DNA from: Streptomyces zhihengii
GTDB taxonomy: Bacteria; Actinomycetota; Actinomycetes; Streptomycetales; Streptomycetaceae
Direction: 5' to 3'
DNA: 64,000 nucleotides
NCBI RefSeq assembly: GCF_016919245.1
Contig: NZ_JAFEJA010000001.1
Span: forward strand, 4,789,501 to 4,853,500
Shown: piece after piece, positions 41,684 to 50,920 of the stretch
How positions within the stretch are numbered: the stretch's first letter is position 1
Layout of the letters: each line of letters opens with the position of its first letter
Made by a program: the position numbers and the translations under genes
Notes under the pieces: generated by a model
Told to the model about the DNA's origin: nothing
What the model saw: only the letters and a program-made list of their open reading frames with translations
The model's database searches: none

Positions 41684-42955
41684 TCAGTCCACCGCCACAG
41701 GCACTCGGTGACCGATACCACGCGCCGCGACCCGTCCCACGGGCGGGGGCGTGAGCCGGGAACGCAGCAGCAGCAGGGTCATGAGGGCCAGGGCGGTGCC
41801 CACGAGCGGCACGAGGAATCCGGTGCTCGCGCCGTGTGCGTCGGCCAGCTGTCCGGCCACGGTGACGGCCGCGGCCTGCCCGAGCGCCACGGCTCCGGTC
41901 AGCCAGGTGAAGGCCTCCGTCCGGGCGGATGCCGGAACCAGCGCTTCCACCAGGGTGTAGCCGCTGATCAGGGCCGGAGCGATGCACAGGCCCACCACGA
42001 GGCCCAGCGCGCCCAGCACGGCGGCCGAGTGCGCCGTCCACAGCAGGGAGGCGGTGAGGGTGAGCGCGGTGTAGCCGACGACGAGGCGTCGACGGGGGCC
42101 GCTCTTCCAGGCGACGGCGCCGACGGCCACGCCGGCGAGCATGTTGCCTGCGGCGAAGAGCCCGTAGAGCAGGCCGTTCATCCCGGGGTTGCCGATCTCC
42201 TCGGTGAAGGCCGTCAGCGACACCTGCATGCCGCCGAAGACGGCGCCGATGCCCAGGAAGGCCACCGCGAGGACGCGGACACCGGGAACGGAGAGGGCGG
42301 ACACCCGCTCCGCGCGCTCCGCCGCGAGGGCGTTGCCGTGGGCGGGCTGGGTGCGGCGCTGCGCGGCGAACAGCAGACCGCCGATCAGGGTCAGGCCCGC
42401 CTCGGCGATCAGGCCCGCGGCGGGGTGCACGCCGGTGCACAGGGCGGTGGCCAGGACCGGCCCGACGACGAAGGTGAACTCGTCCGTCACCGACTCGAAC
42501 GCGGCGGCCGTCGGCAGCAGCGGGGATCCCTGGAGGCGCGCGGCCCAGCGGGCACGCACCATCGGCCCGATCTGGGGCACCGACGCGCCCGTGGGCACGG
42601 CGGCGGCGAACAGGGCCCACAGCGGGGCGCCGGTGAGCGCGAGCGTGGTCAGGACGGAGACGGACACCGTGTGGAGCACGACCCCGGGGACCAGCACCGC
42701 GCGCTGGCCGAAGCGGTCGGCGAGCTTGCCGCTCTGCGGCGCGAACAGCGCCATCGAGACACCCGTGACCGCCGCGACGGCGCCGGCGCTGCCGTAGGAG
42801 CCGGTGGTGTGCTGGACGAGGAGGACGATGCCGATGGTCAGCATCGCGAACGGCTGCCTCGCCGCGAATCCGGGGAGCAGGAACGTCCATGCCCCCGGGG
42901 TGCGCAGGAGTTGTCCGTAGCCGGGACGCTTGTCAGAAGCGACCGTGGACGCCAC
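41684..42955 (-). CDS. MFS transporter (12 TM)
   Basis: A 423-residue transporter. GTG 42955 (before ASTVASDKRPGYGQLLRTPG) has GAAAGGCAAGG upstream; the frame runs on to an ATG at 43078 with poorly conserved-looking sequence. About 12 hydrophobic segments, with FAPQSGKLADRFGQRAVLV as the loop 2-3 motif A. Similar proteins are annotated as sugar or drug efflux permeases; substrate unknown. The start region contains GTAGATACC and nearby repeats but no clear operator. Confidence 0.82.
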   Translation of the reverse strand: MASTVASDKRPGYGQLLRTPGAWTFLLPGFAARQPFAMLTIGIVLLVQHTTGSYGSAGAVAAVTGVSMALFAPQSGKLADRFGQRAVLVPGVVLHTVSVSVLTTLALTGAPLWALFAAAVPTGASVPQIGPMVRARWAARLQGSPLLPTAAAFESVTDEFTFVVGPVLATALCTGVHPAAGLIAEAGLTLIGGLLFAAQRRTQPAHGNALAAERAERVSALSVPGVRVLAVAFLGIGAVFGGMQVSLTAFTEEIGNPGMNGLLYGLFAAGNMLAGVAVGAVAWKSGPRRRLVVGYTALTLTASLLWTAHSAAVLGALGLVVGLCIAPALISGYTLVEALVPASARTEAFTWLTGAVALGQAAAVTVAGQLADAHGASTGFLVPLVGTALALMTLLLLRSRLTPPPVGRVAARGIGHRVPVAVD

Positions 42956-43363
42956 GGCCCTTGCCTTTCTGCCACCTGGTAGCGCTCGCCGGGATGCCGG
43001 GAGCAGCCGAGAGCTGTCCTCTTGCGCGGAACTGCGGTAGATACCGGGGTCCACAGCGGGGGACTCCGCGGCCGCCATACGGTCGCGCCAGCTCTGCGTC
43101 AGGCAGAGTTGGTCGATCAGTGTGCCTTCATGGTACAGGGACTTCGCAGGGGCCGACCGGCCGTGACCTGGGAAATGACGGACATCACGCGGCGGCCCCT
43201 GTGAACGGGAGCGGGAGCCACCCGGCGTCACGACGCGTGCGCACCGTGACGCCGGGACGGCAGACCCCCGTCGCCCCGGCAGTCCCGAGAACCGGGGCCG
43301 GGCGACCCCGGGCCCTGATCCGGGACCGGCCGGAACGAGCCGTGACGCCGCTTCCCGGGACGG
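42956..43363. other. 408-base gap between MFS transporter and antiporter
   Basis: It contains the promoter side of the MFS gene and, at 43221-43256, a 12-bp perfect hairpin. A longer start for the MFS protein (43078) would use part of it. I see no other gene with support. Confidence 0.5.
43221..43256 (-). terminator. 12-bp perfect hairpin after the antiporter gene
   Basis: CCCGGCGTCACG and CGTGACGCCGGG with a 12-base loop, 108 bases downstream of the antiporter stop. Confidence 0.6.
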
Positions 43364-44875
43364 TCAGCGGTGCCGGCGTGCCGCGGGGCCGCCGGTGCCG
43401 AGCCAGTCGGCCAGCTTGCCGCCCTGCGCGACCGCCCGCAGCCGCCGCTCCGCCGCGTCCCGCACCGGATCGGTGGCGACGACCAGCAGCTCGTCGCCGT
43501 GCCGCAGGACGGTGGTGGGCAGCGGCACGAAGCTCTTCTCCTCGCGGACGACGAGGGTGACCGCCGACCCCGCGGGCAGCCGCAGCTCGCCCACCTCGAC
43601 GCCGTGCATCCGAGAGGACTCGGGGATGGCGACCGACAGCAGGTGTCCCCGCAGCCGCTCCAGTGGCGCGGATTCGACCCCGAGGTCGGCGGCATCCGAC
43701 GAGGGGCCGAGGCGCAGCGCCCTGGCGAGCCATGGCAGTGTCGGGCCCTGGACCAGCGTGTAGACGACCACCAGCACGAAGACGATGTTGAAGATCCGGT
43801 CGCTGCCCGGCACCCCGGAGACCATCGGGATGGTGGCCAGAATGATGGGCACGGCGCCGCGCAGGCCGGCCCAGGACATCAGTGCCTGCTCCTGCCAGGG
43901 GATCCGGAACGGCAGCAGGCTGACGAACACCTCCAGCGGCCTCGCGACCGCCGTCAGCACCAGACCCACGATGACGGCCGGCCAGAAGTCGTCGACCAGC
44001 TCGTGCGGGGTGACCAGCAGACCGAGCAGGACGAACATGCCGATCTGGGCGATCCAGCCCAACCCCTCCGCGAAGCCGCGGTTGGCCGGGGCGTGGGGCA
44101 GCTTGCTGTTGCCGAGGACCATCGACGCCAGGTAGACGGCGAGGAACCCGCTGCCGTGCGCCATGGCGCCGGCCGCGTAGGCGACCACCGCGATGGCCAT
44201 GACGGCGATGGGGTAGAGGCCCGAGGCGGGCAGCGCCACGTGCCGCAGCCCGTAGGCCCCGAGGAAGCCGGTGGCCAGGCCGATCGCGGCGCCGATCGCG
44301 AGTTCCAGGGCGATCTTGGCGACGAGCAGATACCACTCGTCGACCGGCCCGGAGGCGGAGAAGGCCACGACCAGGATGACGACCGGGGCGTCGTTGAAGC
44401 CCGACTCGGCCTCCAGTACACCGGTCACCCGGGACGGCAGCGGCACCTTGCGCAGCACCGAGAAGACGGCCGCGGCGTCGGTCGAGGAGACGACCGCGCC
44501 GATGATGAGCGCCTGCTGCCATTCGAGACCGACGAGATAGTGCGCGGCCGAGGCCGTGACGCCCACGCTCACCGCGACGCCGACGGTCGACAGTACGGCC
44601 GCCGCGGGCAACGCGGGTTTGATCTCCTTCCACTTGGTGCCCAGGCCGCCCTCGGCCAGGATCACCACCAGTGCGGCATAGCCGATCACCTGCGTGAGCT
44701 CGGCGTCGTCGAACTTGACGTCGAGCAGCCCGTCCTGGCCCATGGCGATCCCGATCCCGAGATACAGCAGCAGGCTGGGCAGCCCGCTGCGGGACGAGAT
44801 GCGCACCGCCGCCACGGCGATGAGCAGGACGAGTGAGCAGACGAGCAGGAGTTCATTGAGCTGGTGGACAGTCAG
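43364..44875 (-). CDS. CPA1 cation(K+/Na+)/proton antiporter with TrkA-C domain, CTG start
   Basis: A 503-residue transporter. The usual start of this family (TVHQLNELLLVCSLVLL) is in frame, but the only start-like codon there is CTG at 44875, with GGGGAAGGA 8-14 bases upstream; a GTG at 44815 would delete the first membrane helix. Motifs include ILAEGGLGTKWKEIKPAL, VVSSTDAAAVFSVLR, ESGFNDAPVVILV (the paired acidic site) and WAGLRGAVPIILAT. The C-terminus (about 405-490) is a TrkA-C (RCK-C) domain, suggesting regulation by nucleotides or ions. It should export K+ or Na+ in exchange for protons. Confidence 0.85.
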   Translation of the reverse strand: MTVHQLNELLLVCSLVLLIAVAAVRISSRSGLPSLLLYLGIGIAMGQDGLLDVKFDDAELTQVIGYAALVVILAEGGLGTKWKEIKPALPAAAVLSTVGVAVSVGVTASAAHYLVGLEWQQALIIGAVVSSTDAAAVFSVLRKVPLPSRVTGVLEAESGFNDAPVVILVVAFSASGPVDEWYLLVAKIALELAIGAAIGLATGFLGAYGLRHVALPASGLYPIAVMAIAVVAYAAGAMAHGSGFLAVYLASMVLGNSKLPHAPANRGFAEGLGWIAQIGMFVLLGLLVTPHELVDDFWPAVIVGLVLTAVARPLEVFVSLLPFRIPWQEQALMSWAGLRGAVPIILATIPMVSGVPGSDRIFNIVFVLVVVYTLVQGPTLPWLARALRLGPSSDAADLGVESAPLERLRGHLLSVAIPESSRMHGVEVGELRLPAGSAVTLVVREEKSFVPLPTTVLRHGDELLVVATDPVRDAAERRLRAVAQGGKLADWLGTGGPAARRHR

Positions 44876-44881
44876 TGGCCG

Positions 44882-44893
44882 ATCCTTCCCCTC
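44882..44893 (-). promoter_or_regulatory. ribosome binding site deciding the CTG start
   Basis: On the - strand the sequence is GAGGGGAAGGAT followed by CGGCCA and CTG. It is the only strong site near the conserved N-terminus of the antiporter and supports initiation at CTG 44875. Confidence 0.65.
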
Positions 44894-45093
44894 GCGCCGT
44901 GAGTGCCGGTGATCTTCGTACCGGCGGCGACACTTCGTTACCTTACCTAATCTTTAACGCTTCCTTGACGGTCTTTTCATCGGATGATCCGTCGGTCGGG
45001 GCCCCTTGTGGATACCGCGTCCTGGCCGGTCGGGCGCTGCGCCTAGAGTTGCCTCAGCATTCCCAGGACCACCCTGCCCCTCGAAGGACAGCG

Positions 45094-47931
45094 ATGCCCG
45101 CCAACACAACAGCCTCTTCCCCCAAGAAGAAGAAGGGGCGACGCGCCCGACTGCTCGTGCTCGTCCTGGTGCTGGCGCTCGTCGCGGGTGTCGGATACGG
45201 CGCCTACTGGAGCATCAGCACGGTTCGTGCCTCGTTCCCCCAGACCACCGGCTCGATCGAACTCGAAGGCCTCGGCGGCCGGGTCGAGGTCAAGCGCGAC
45301 GACTACGGCATTCCCCAGATCTACGCCGACAGCGACGAGGACCTCTTCCGCGCCCAGGGCTTCGTCCAGGCGCAGGACCGGTTCTGGGAGATGGACGTCC
45401 GGCGCCACATGACGTCCGGCCGCCTGTCCGAGATGTTCGGATCGGGACAGGTCGAGACCGACGCCTTCCTGCGCACGCTCGGCTGGCGCCAGGTGGCGCA
45501 GCAGGAGTACGACACCAAGCTCTCGCCGGAGACGAAGAAGTACCTCCAGGCCTACGCGGACGGCGTCAACGCCTACCTGGAGGGCCGCTCGGCCGAGGAG
45601 CTCTCCGTCGAGTACGCGGCGCTGGCCTTCACCAACGACTACAAGCCCGAGCCGTGGACCCCGGTCGACTCGGTCGCCTGGCTCAAGGCCATGGCCTGGG
45701 ACCTGCGCGGCAACATGCAGGACGAGATCGACCGCTCCCTGCTCACCAGCCGGCTCAGCGAGCAGCAGATCCGCGACCTCTACCCCTCCTACCCGTACGA
45801 CCGGAACAAGCCGATCGTCCAGGACGGCGGGATCGACCCGGCGACGGGCGAGTTCGACCCGGCGGCCGAGCCCACCGGCCCGGGTGAGGGCGACGGCGGT
45901 GACGGCACGGGTAACGGCTCCGGCTCCGGTACCGGCACGGGTACCCAGGGGACCGGCGACGGCACCGGCGCCTCTTCCGGTGACACGTCCGGCAGCCCCG
46001 CCGGAGCCGCCGCCGGGCTGAACTCGCAGCTCGGCGCCCTCGCCGACACCCTCGACGCCATCCCGGCCCTTCTCGGCCCGAGCGGCAGCGGCATCGGCTC
46101 CAACTCCTGGGTCGTCTCCGGCGACTACACGACGACCGGCAAGCCCCTGCTGGCCAACGACCCGCACCTCTCCCCGCAGCTCCCGTCCCTCTGGTACCAG
46201 ATGGGCCTGCACTGCCGTGAGGTCTCGGACGCCTGCTCCTTCGACGTCGCGGGCTACACCTTCTCCGGCATGCCCGGCGTGATCATCGGCCACAACCAGG
46301 ACATCGCCTGGGGCTTCACCAACCTCGGCGCCGATGTGACCGACCTCTACCTGGAGAAGCTCAACGGCGACAGCTACCTGGTCGGCGGCCAGGAGAAGAA
46401 GCTGACCACCCGCAAGGAGGTCATCAAGGTCGCCGGCGGCACCGACAAGACCATCACCGTCCGCTCCACCGGGCACGGCCCGCTCGTCTCGGACCGCAGC
46501 GACGAACTGGGCAAGGTCGGCGAACGGGCCCCCGTCTCCAACGCGGCGCCCGACCGCGGCTCCGGCTACGGGGTCGCCCTCCAGTGGACGGCGCTGCAGC
46601 CCGGCAAGACCATGGACGCCGTCTTCCGGCTGAACCGCGCCAAGGACTTCACCTCCTTCCGCGCCGCCGCCAAGGACTTCGAGGTCCCCTCGCAGAACCT
46701 GATCTACGCCGACACCAAGGGCCACATCGGCTACCAGGCCCCGGGCCGCATCCCGCTGCGCGCCGAGGGCGACGGCAGCGTGCCCGCGCCGGGCTGGGAC
46801 CCGAAGTACACGTGGGACGGCTACATCGACTTCGAGGAGCTTCCCTACGAGTTCGATCCCAAGCGCGGCTACATCGTCACCGCCAACCAGGCGGTCGTCG
46901 ACGCCGACAAGTACCCGTACCTGATCACCGAGGACTACGGGTACGGCGCGCGCAGCCAGCGGATCAACGACCTCATCGAGTCCAAGATCCGGGGTGGCGG
47001 CAAGATCTCCACCGAGGACATGCGCACCATGCAGATGGACAACAGCAGCGAGATCGCCAAGCTGCTCACGCCCTACCTGCTGAAGATCGACATCTCCGAC
47101 TCCTACGTCCGCGAGGCGCAGAAGCTGCTCGAGGGCTGGGACTACACCCAGGAGCCGGACTCCGGCGCCGCCGCCTACTTCAACGCGGTCTGGCGCAACG
47201 TCCTCAAGCTGGCCGTCGGCAACAAGCTCCCCAAGGAGCTCAGGGTCGAGGGCGAGTGCCTGAGCGTGCTGCCCGCGGACAGCACGGCACCCGACGACGA
47301 CCTGACCGAGCGGGTGCGCGAATGCGGCCAGCGGGACGCGGACTCCGCGCAGCCCGACGGCGGCGACCGCTGGTACGAGGTGGTCCGCCGGCTGCTGAAG
47401 GACGCCGACAACGAGTGGTGGCGCAGCCCGGCCACCCGCACGGACGAGGCCACCGACACCCGTGACGGGCTGCTCGCCCGCGCGATGGAGGACGCCCGCT
47501 GGGAGCTGACCGCCGAGATGGGCAAGGACGCCTCCAGCTGGAGCTGGGGCAGGCTCCACCAGCTCACGCTGAAGAACCAGACGCTGGGCACCGAGGGCCC
47601 GGGCTTCCTCCAGTACATACTCAACCGCGGCCCGTGGAACCTGGGAGGCGGCGAGGCGGCGGTCAACGCCACCGGCTGGAACGCGGCGAGCGGGTACGAC
47701 GTCGTCTGGGTGCCCTCCATGCGGATGGTCCTCAACGTCGGCGAGTGGGACAAGTCGCGCTGGATCAACCTGACCGGTTCCTCCGGTCACGCGTACAGCG
47801 CCCACTACACCGACCAGACCGACAAGTGGGCCAACGGCGAGCTGCTGGACTGGGCCTACGGGCCCGAGGCCGTCCAGGCCGCGACGGTCGACACGCTCAC
47901 CCTGGTCCCCCGGGGCCAGTCCGCTCCGTGA
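45094..47931 (+). CDS. penicillin acylase family (Ntn hydrolase) membrane-anchored amidase
   Basis: A 945-residue protein from ATG 45094 behind GAAGGAC. A basic stretch (KKKKGRRAR) and a hydrophobic helix (residues 20-40) anchor or export it. The alpha part has YGIPQIYADSDEDLFRAQGF and VQAQDRFWEMD. Autocleavage is expected at Gly335-Ser336 (GIGSNSWVVSG), freeing Ser336 as nucleophile; NDPHLSPQLPSLWYQM and the rest form the beta part. The spacer (about 265-310) is a Gly/Thr/Ser repeat linker. Members hydrolyse acylated beta-lactams or acyl-homoserine lactones; the natural substrate is unknown. Confidence 0.92.
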   Translation: MPANTTASSPKKKKGRRARLLVLVLVLALVAGVGYGAYWSISTVRASFPQTTGSIELEGLGGRVEVKRDDYGIPQIYADSDEDLFRAQGFVQAQDRFWEMDVRRHMTSGRLSEMFGSGQVETDAFLRTLGWRQVAQQEYDTKLSPETKKYLQAYADGVNAYLEGRSAEELSVEYAALAFTNDYKPEPWTPVDSVAWLKAMAWDLRGNMQDEIDRSLLTSRLSEQQIRDLYPSYPYDRNKPIVQDGGIDPATGEFDPAAEPTGPGEGDGGDGTGNGSGSGTGTGTQGTGDGTGASSGDTSGSPAGAAAGLNSQLGALADTLDAIPALLGPSGSGIGSNSWVVSGDYTTTGKPLLANDPHLSPQLPSLWYQMGLHCREVSDACSFDVAGYTFSGMPGVIIGHNQDIAWGFTNLGADVTDLYLEKLNGDSYLVGGQEKKLTTRKEVIKVAGGTDKTITVRSTGHGPLVSDRSDELGKVGERAPVSNAAPDRGSGYGVALQWTALQPGKTMDAVFRLNRAKDFTSFRAAAKDFEVPSQNLIYADTKGHIGYQAPGRIPLRAEGDGSVPAPGWDPKYTWDGYIDFEELPYEFDPKRGYIVTANQAVVDADKYPYLITEDYGYGARSQRINDLIESKIRGGGKISTEDMRTMQMDNSSEIAKLLTPYLLKIDISDSYVREAQKLLEGWDYTQEPDSGAAAYFNAVWRNVLKLAVGNKLPKELRVEGECLSVLPADSTAPDDDLTERVRECGQRDADSAQPDGGDRWYEVVRRLLKDADNEWWRSPATRTDEATDTRDGLLARAMEDARWELTAEMGKDASSWSWGRLHQLTLKNQTLGTEGPGFLQYILNRGPWNLGGGEAAVNATGWNAASGYDVVWVPSMRMVLNVGEWDKSRWINLTGSSGHAYSAHYTDQTDKWANGELLDWAYGPEAVQAATVDTLTLVPRGQSAP

Positions 47932-48523
47932 AGCGGTGCACCCCCTGAGGGGTGACCGCCGCGTGCACGGGGTGGTCGTGCGGTTCCGCCGGGACCTGCT
48001 CGACCACCTCGTTCGCGTAGAGGAGCACGACCAGCGCCGGGTCCGTACCCGCAGTGGCGATCCGGGCCAGCACCCGGTCGTAGGAGCCGCCGCCGCGGCC
48101 CAGCCGCATGCCGCGGCCGTCCACGGCGAGCCCGGGGAGCAGGACCGCCTCCGCCGAGAGGACGGCATCGGGGCCCAGCCGTTCGCCGTCCGGCTCCAGC
48201 AGGCCGCGGCCAGCCGGCAGCAGCCGCCCCGGTCCCTCGTAGACGGCCCAGTCCAGGTCGTTGTCCGGCAGCAGCACGGGCAGCAGCACCCGGGTGTCCT
48301 GGGCGCGCAGGGCGTCCAGCAGGGCCCGGGTGCCCGGCTCGCGGCCCACCGAGACATAGGCCGCGACCGTCGCCGCGCCGGCCAGCTCCGGCAGCAGCAG
48401 GGCCTGCCGGGCGAGGTCCGCCGCCGCCCCGAGGACATCGGTGGGGGACAGCAGCCTGCGCGTGGCGAGCAGTTCACCGCGGAGACCGCTCTTTTCGGAC
48501 TTCTCGTCGCTGATTGCCTGCAC
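47897..48523 (-). CDS. 5-formyltetrahydrofolate cyclo-ligase
   Basis: A 208-residue enzyme starting at GTG 48523 behind GCGAGG. The family motif LGRGGGSYDRVLA is at about residue 135. It converts 5-formyl-THF to 5,10-methenyl-THF with ATP, returning a folate storage form to one-carbon metabolism. The 3' end overlaps the convergent acylase gene by 35 bases. It is divergent from galU, as in M. tuberculosis (Rv0992c next to galU). Confidence 0.92.
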   Translation of the reverse strand: MQAISDEKSEKSGLRGELLATRRLLSPTDVLGAAADLARQALLLPELAGAATVAAYVSVGREPGTRALLDALRAQDTRVLLPVLLPDNDLDWAVYEGPGRLLPAGRGLLEPDGERLGPDAVLSAEAVLLPGLAVDGRGMRLGRGGGSYDRVLARIATAGTDPALVVLLYANEVVEQVPAEPHDHPVHAAVTPQGVHRFTERTGPGGPG

Positions 48524-48608
48524 GTAAACCTCGCGTATACGTCTGTATGAGGATGAAGTTAACCGGAGCATCATCTTCCCCCCATACTCAGTCGCTAAGG
48601 TGCTCCGC

Positions 48609-49541
48609 ATGACTCAGTCGCACCCCAGGATCAGCAAGGCTGTCATCCCCGCCGCCGGCCTCGGCACCCGGTTCCTGCCGGCCACGAAAGCCACGCCCAA
48701 AGAGATGCTGCCTGTGGTCGACAAGCCCGCGATCCAGTACGTCGTGGAGGAGGCCGTGTCGGCCGGTCTCTCCGACGTCCTGATGATCACGGGCCGCAAC
48801 AAGCGCCCCCTGGAGGACCACTTCGACCGCAACTACGAGCTGGAGGAGGCGCTCACCCGCAAGGGCGACAACGGCCGGCTGGCGCGGGTGCAGGAGTCGA
48901 GCGACCTCGCCACCATGCACTACGTCCGCCAGGGCGACCCGCGCGGTCTCGGGCACGCCGTGCTCTGCGCCGAACCGCACGTCGGCGACCAGCCCTTCGC
49001 CGTGCTGCTCGGCGACGACCTGATCGACCCCCGCGACCCGCTGCTCTCCCGCATGGTCGAGGTCCAGGAGCGGGAGGGCGGCAGCGTGATCGCCCTGATG
49101 GAGGTCGACCCGGCCCAGATCCACATGTACGGCTGCGCCGCCGTGAAGCCGACCGGCGAGGGCGACGTCGTCCTGGTCACCGACGTGGTCGAGAAGCCGG
49201 ACCCGGCCGAGGCGCCCAGCAACCTGGCGATCATCGGCCGCTACGTCCTCGACCCCGCGATCTTCGCCATACTGCGGGAGACCGCCCCCGGCCGCGGCGG
49301 CGAGATCCAGCTCACCGACGCCATCCAGAAGCTCGCCGACGCCCATGAGCACGGCTCCGCGACGGCCGGCGGAGCGCCGGGCGGGGGCCCCGTGCACGGC
49401 GTCGTCTTCAAGGGCCGCCGCTATGACACCGGTGACCGGGGCGACTATCTGCGTGCCATTGTCAGGCTCGCGTGCGAACGTGAGGACCTGGGGCCGGAGT
49501 TCCGGTCCTGGCTGCGCAGTTTCGTGACCGAGGAGATGTAA
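48609..49541 (+). CDS. galU: UTP-glucose-1-phosphate uridylyltransferase
   Basis: A 310-residue nucleotidyltransferase. The N-terminal signature is AVIPAAGLGTRFLPATKATP, followed by KEMLPVVDKPAIQYVVEEA, and the catalytic-site region VVEKPDPAEAP and GGEIQLTDAI. It makes UDP-glucose for glycans, trehalose and wall polymers. ATG 48609 fits best; a GTG nine bases earlier is in frame. It heads the galU-glp-moaC-mog-rimJ operon, with glp four bases downstream. Confidence 0.95.
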   Translation: MTQSHPRISKAVIPAAGLGTRFLPATKATPKEMLPVVDKPAIQYVVEEAVSAGLSDVLMITGRNKRPLEDHFDRNYELEEALTRKGDNGRLARVQESSDLATMHYVRQGDPRGLGHAVLCAEPHVGDQPFAVLLGDDLIDPRDPLLSRMVEVQEREGGSVIALMEVDPAQIHMYGCAAVKPTGEGDVVLVTDVVEKPDPAEAPSNLAIIGRYVLDPAIFAILRETAPGRGGEIQLTDAIQKLADAHEHGSATAGGAPGGGPVHGVVFKGRRYDTGDRGDYLRAIVRLACEREDLGPEFRSWLRSFVTEEM

Positions 49542-49545
49542 CACC

Positions 49546-50847
49546 GTGAGCAGCACGATCTGGTCGGTGGACGACCACCTGGAGGACATCCTCTCCGCGA
49601 TCCGGCCGCTCGACCCGATCGAGCTGCAACTGCCGGACGCGCAGGGCTGTGTCCTGGTCGAGGACGTCACCGTCCCGGTCGCGCTGCCCCCCTTCGACAA
49701 CAGCTCCATGGACGGGTACGCCGTCCGGGTCGCCGATGTGGCGGGCGCGAGCGAGGAGTTCCCCGCCGTGCTCACGGTCATCGGTGATGTCGCGGCCGGC
49801 AGCGACGGCCTGCCCACGGTGGGCCCGGGGCAGGCGGCTCGCATCATGACGGGCGCCCCGCTGCCCCCCGGCGCCCAGGCGGTCGTCCCCGTCGAGTGGA
49901 CGGACGGCGGCACCGGCGGGGGCGCCGCCAGCACCATGAGCCCCGCCGGCCAGGCGCCGGAGGGCGCGAGCGGGGAGGTGCGGGTGCACCGCCCGGCCGG
50001 GGAGCGCGCCCATGTGCGCGCCCGCGGCAGCGACGTCCAGGCCGGTGACCTCGCCCTCGCCGCCGGCACCGTGCTCGGGCCGCCGCAGATCGGGCTGCTC
50101 GCCGCCATCGGCCGCGGCACCGTCCGGGTGCGGCCCCGCCCCCGGGTGGTGGTGCTGTCCACCGGCAGCGAACTGGTCCAGCCGGGGGAGAAGCTGGCCG
50201 AGGGTCAGATCTACGACTCCAACAGCTTCGCGCTCGCGGCGGCCGCCCGTGACGCCGGCGCGATCTCCTACCGGGTCGGCGCGGTCACCGACGACGCCGA
50301 GACCCTGCGGTCCACCATCGAGGACCAGTTGATCCGCGCCGATCTCTTGGTCACCACCGGCGGCGTCAGCGTGGGCGCCTACGACGTCGTCAAGGAGGCG
50401 CTCGCCTCGGTCGGCGACGAGGACGTGCCCGGCAGCGGCATCGACTTCCGCAGGCTCGCCATGCAGCCGGGCAAGCCGCAGGGCTTCGGCTCCATCGGCC
50501 CCGAGCACACCCCGCTGCTCGCGCTGCCGGGCAACCCGGTCTCCAGCTATGTCTCCTTCGAGTTGTTCGTACGCCCCGCGATCCGCGCCCTGATGGGCCT
50601 GCCCGACGTCCACCGGCCGACGGCCCGCGCGGTGCTCGCCGCCGACAAGGCGCTGACCTCGCCGGACGGCAAGCGCCAGTTCCTGCGGGGCACGTACGAC
50701 CAGGAGGCGGGCAGCGTCGCCCCCGTCGGCGGGTCCGGCTCGCACCTGGTCGCCGCCCTGGCGCACGCCGACTGCCTGATCGTCGTCCCGGAGACCACCA
50801 CCTCGGTGGAGCCCGGCGCCGGTGTCGACGTGGTCCTCCTGGGGTGA
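49546..50847 (+). CDS. glp: gephyrin-like molybdotransferase Glp / MoeA
   Basis: A 433-residue MoeA-family protein starting at GTG 49546. Motifs: FDNSSMDGYAVRV, IMTGAPLPPGAQAVVPVEW, LSTGSELVQPGEKL, VTTGGVSVGAYDVVKEAL and LPGNPVSSYVSFELFVRP. It inserts molybdate into the cofactor. A 25-residue Gly/Ala-rich insertion follows VEWTDGG. Its setting between galU and rimJ with a GlpR-type gene close by matches the actinobacterial Glp paralog, which is reported to bind the membrane protein GlpR and act in cell division. Both roles are possible here. Confidence 0.9.
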   Translation: MSSTIWSVDDHLEDILSAIRPLDPIELQLPDAQGCVLVEDVTVPVALPPFDNSSMDGYAVRVADVAGASEEFPAVLTVIGDVAAGSDGLPTVGPGQAARIMTGAPLPPGAQAVVPVEWTDGGTGGGAASTMSPAGQAPEGASGEVRVHRPAGERAHVRARGSDVQAGDLALAAGTVLGPPQIGLLAAIGRGTVRVRPRPRVVVLSTGSELVQPGEKLAEGQIYDSNSFALAAAARDAGAISYRVGAVTDDAETLRSTIEDQLIRADLLVTTGGVSVGAYDVVKEALASVGDEDVPGSGIDFRRLAMQPGKPQGFGSIGPEHTPLLALPGNPVSSYVSFELFVRPAIRALMGLPDVHRPTARAVLAADKALTSPDGKRQFLRGTYDQEAGSVAPVGGSGSHLVAALAHADCLIVVPETTTSVEPGAGVDVVLLG

Positions 50848-50920
50848 CGGCCCCCGCGTGGCGGTACCGTGTCTGCCCACACAAGGCCCTCTTGGGGCCG
50901 GATCGGGAGCACAGGCGCAC

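Noticed and set aside
45006..45050. Standard -35/-10 promoter before the acylase (TTGTGG and TAGAGT)
   Set aside because: The two hexamers are far more than 17 bases apart, so only the -10-like TAGAGT is credible.
45043..48477. 1,144-codon - strand frame opposite the acylase
   Set aside because: Shadow of the high-GC acylase gene with no domains; 5-FCL uses another frame.
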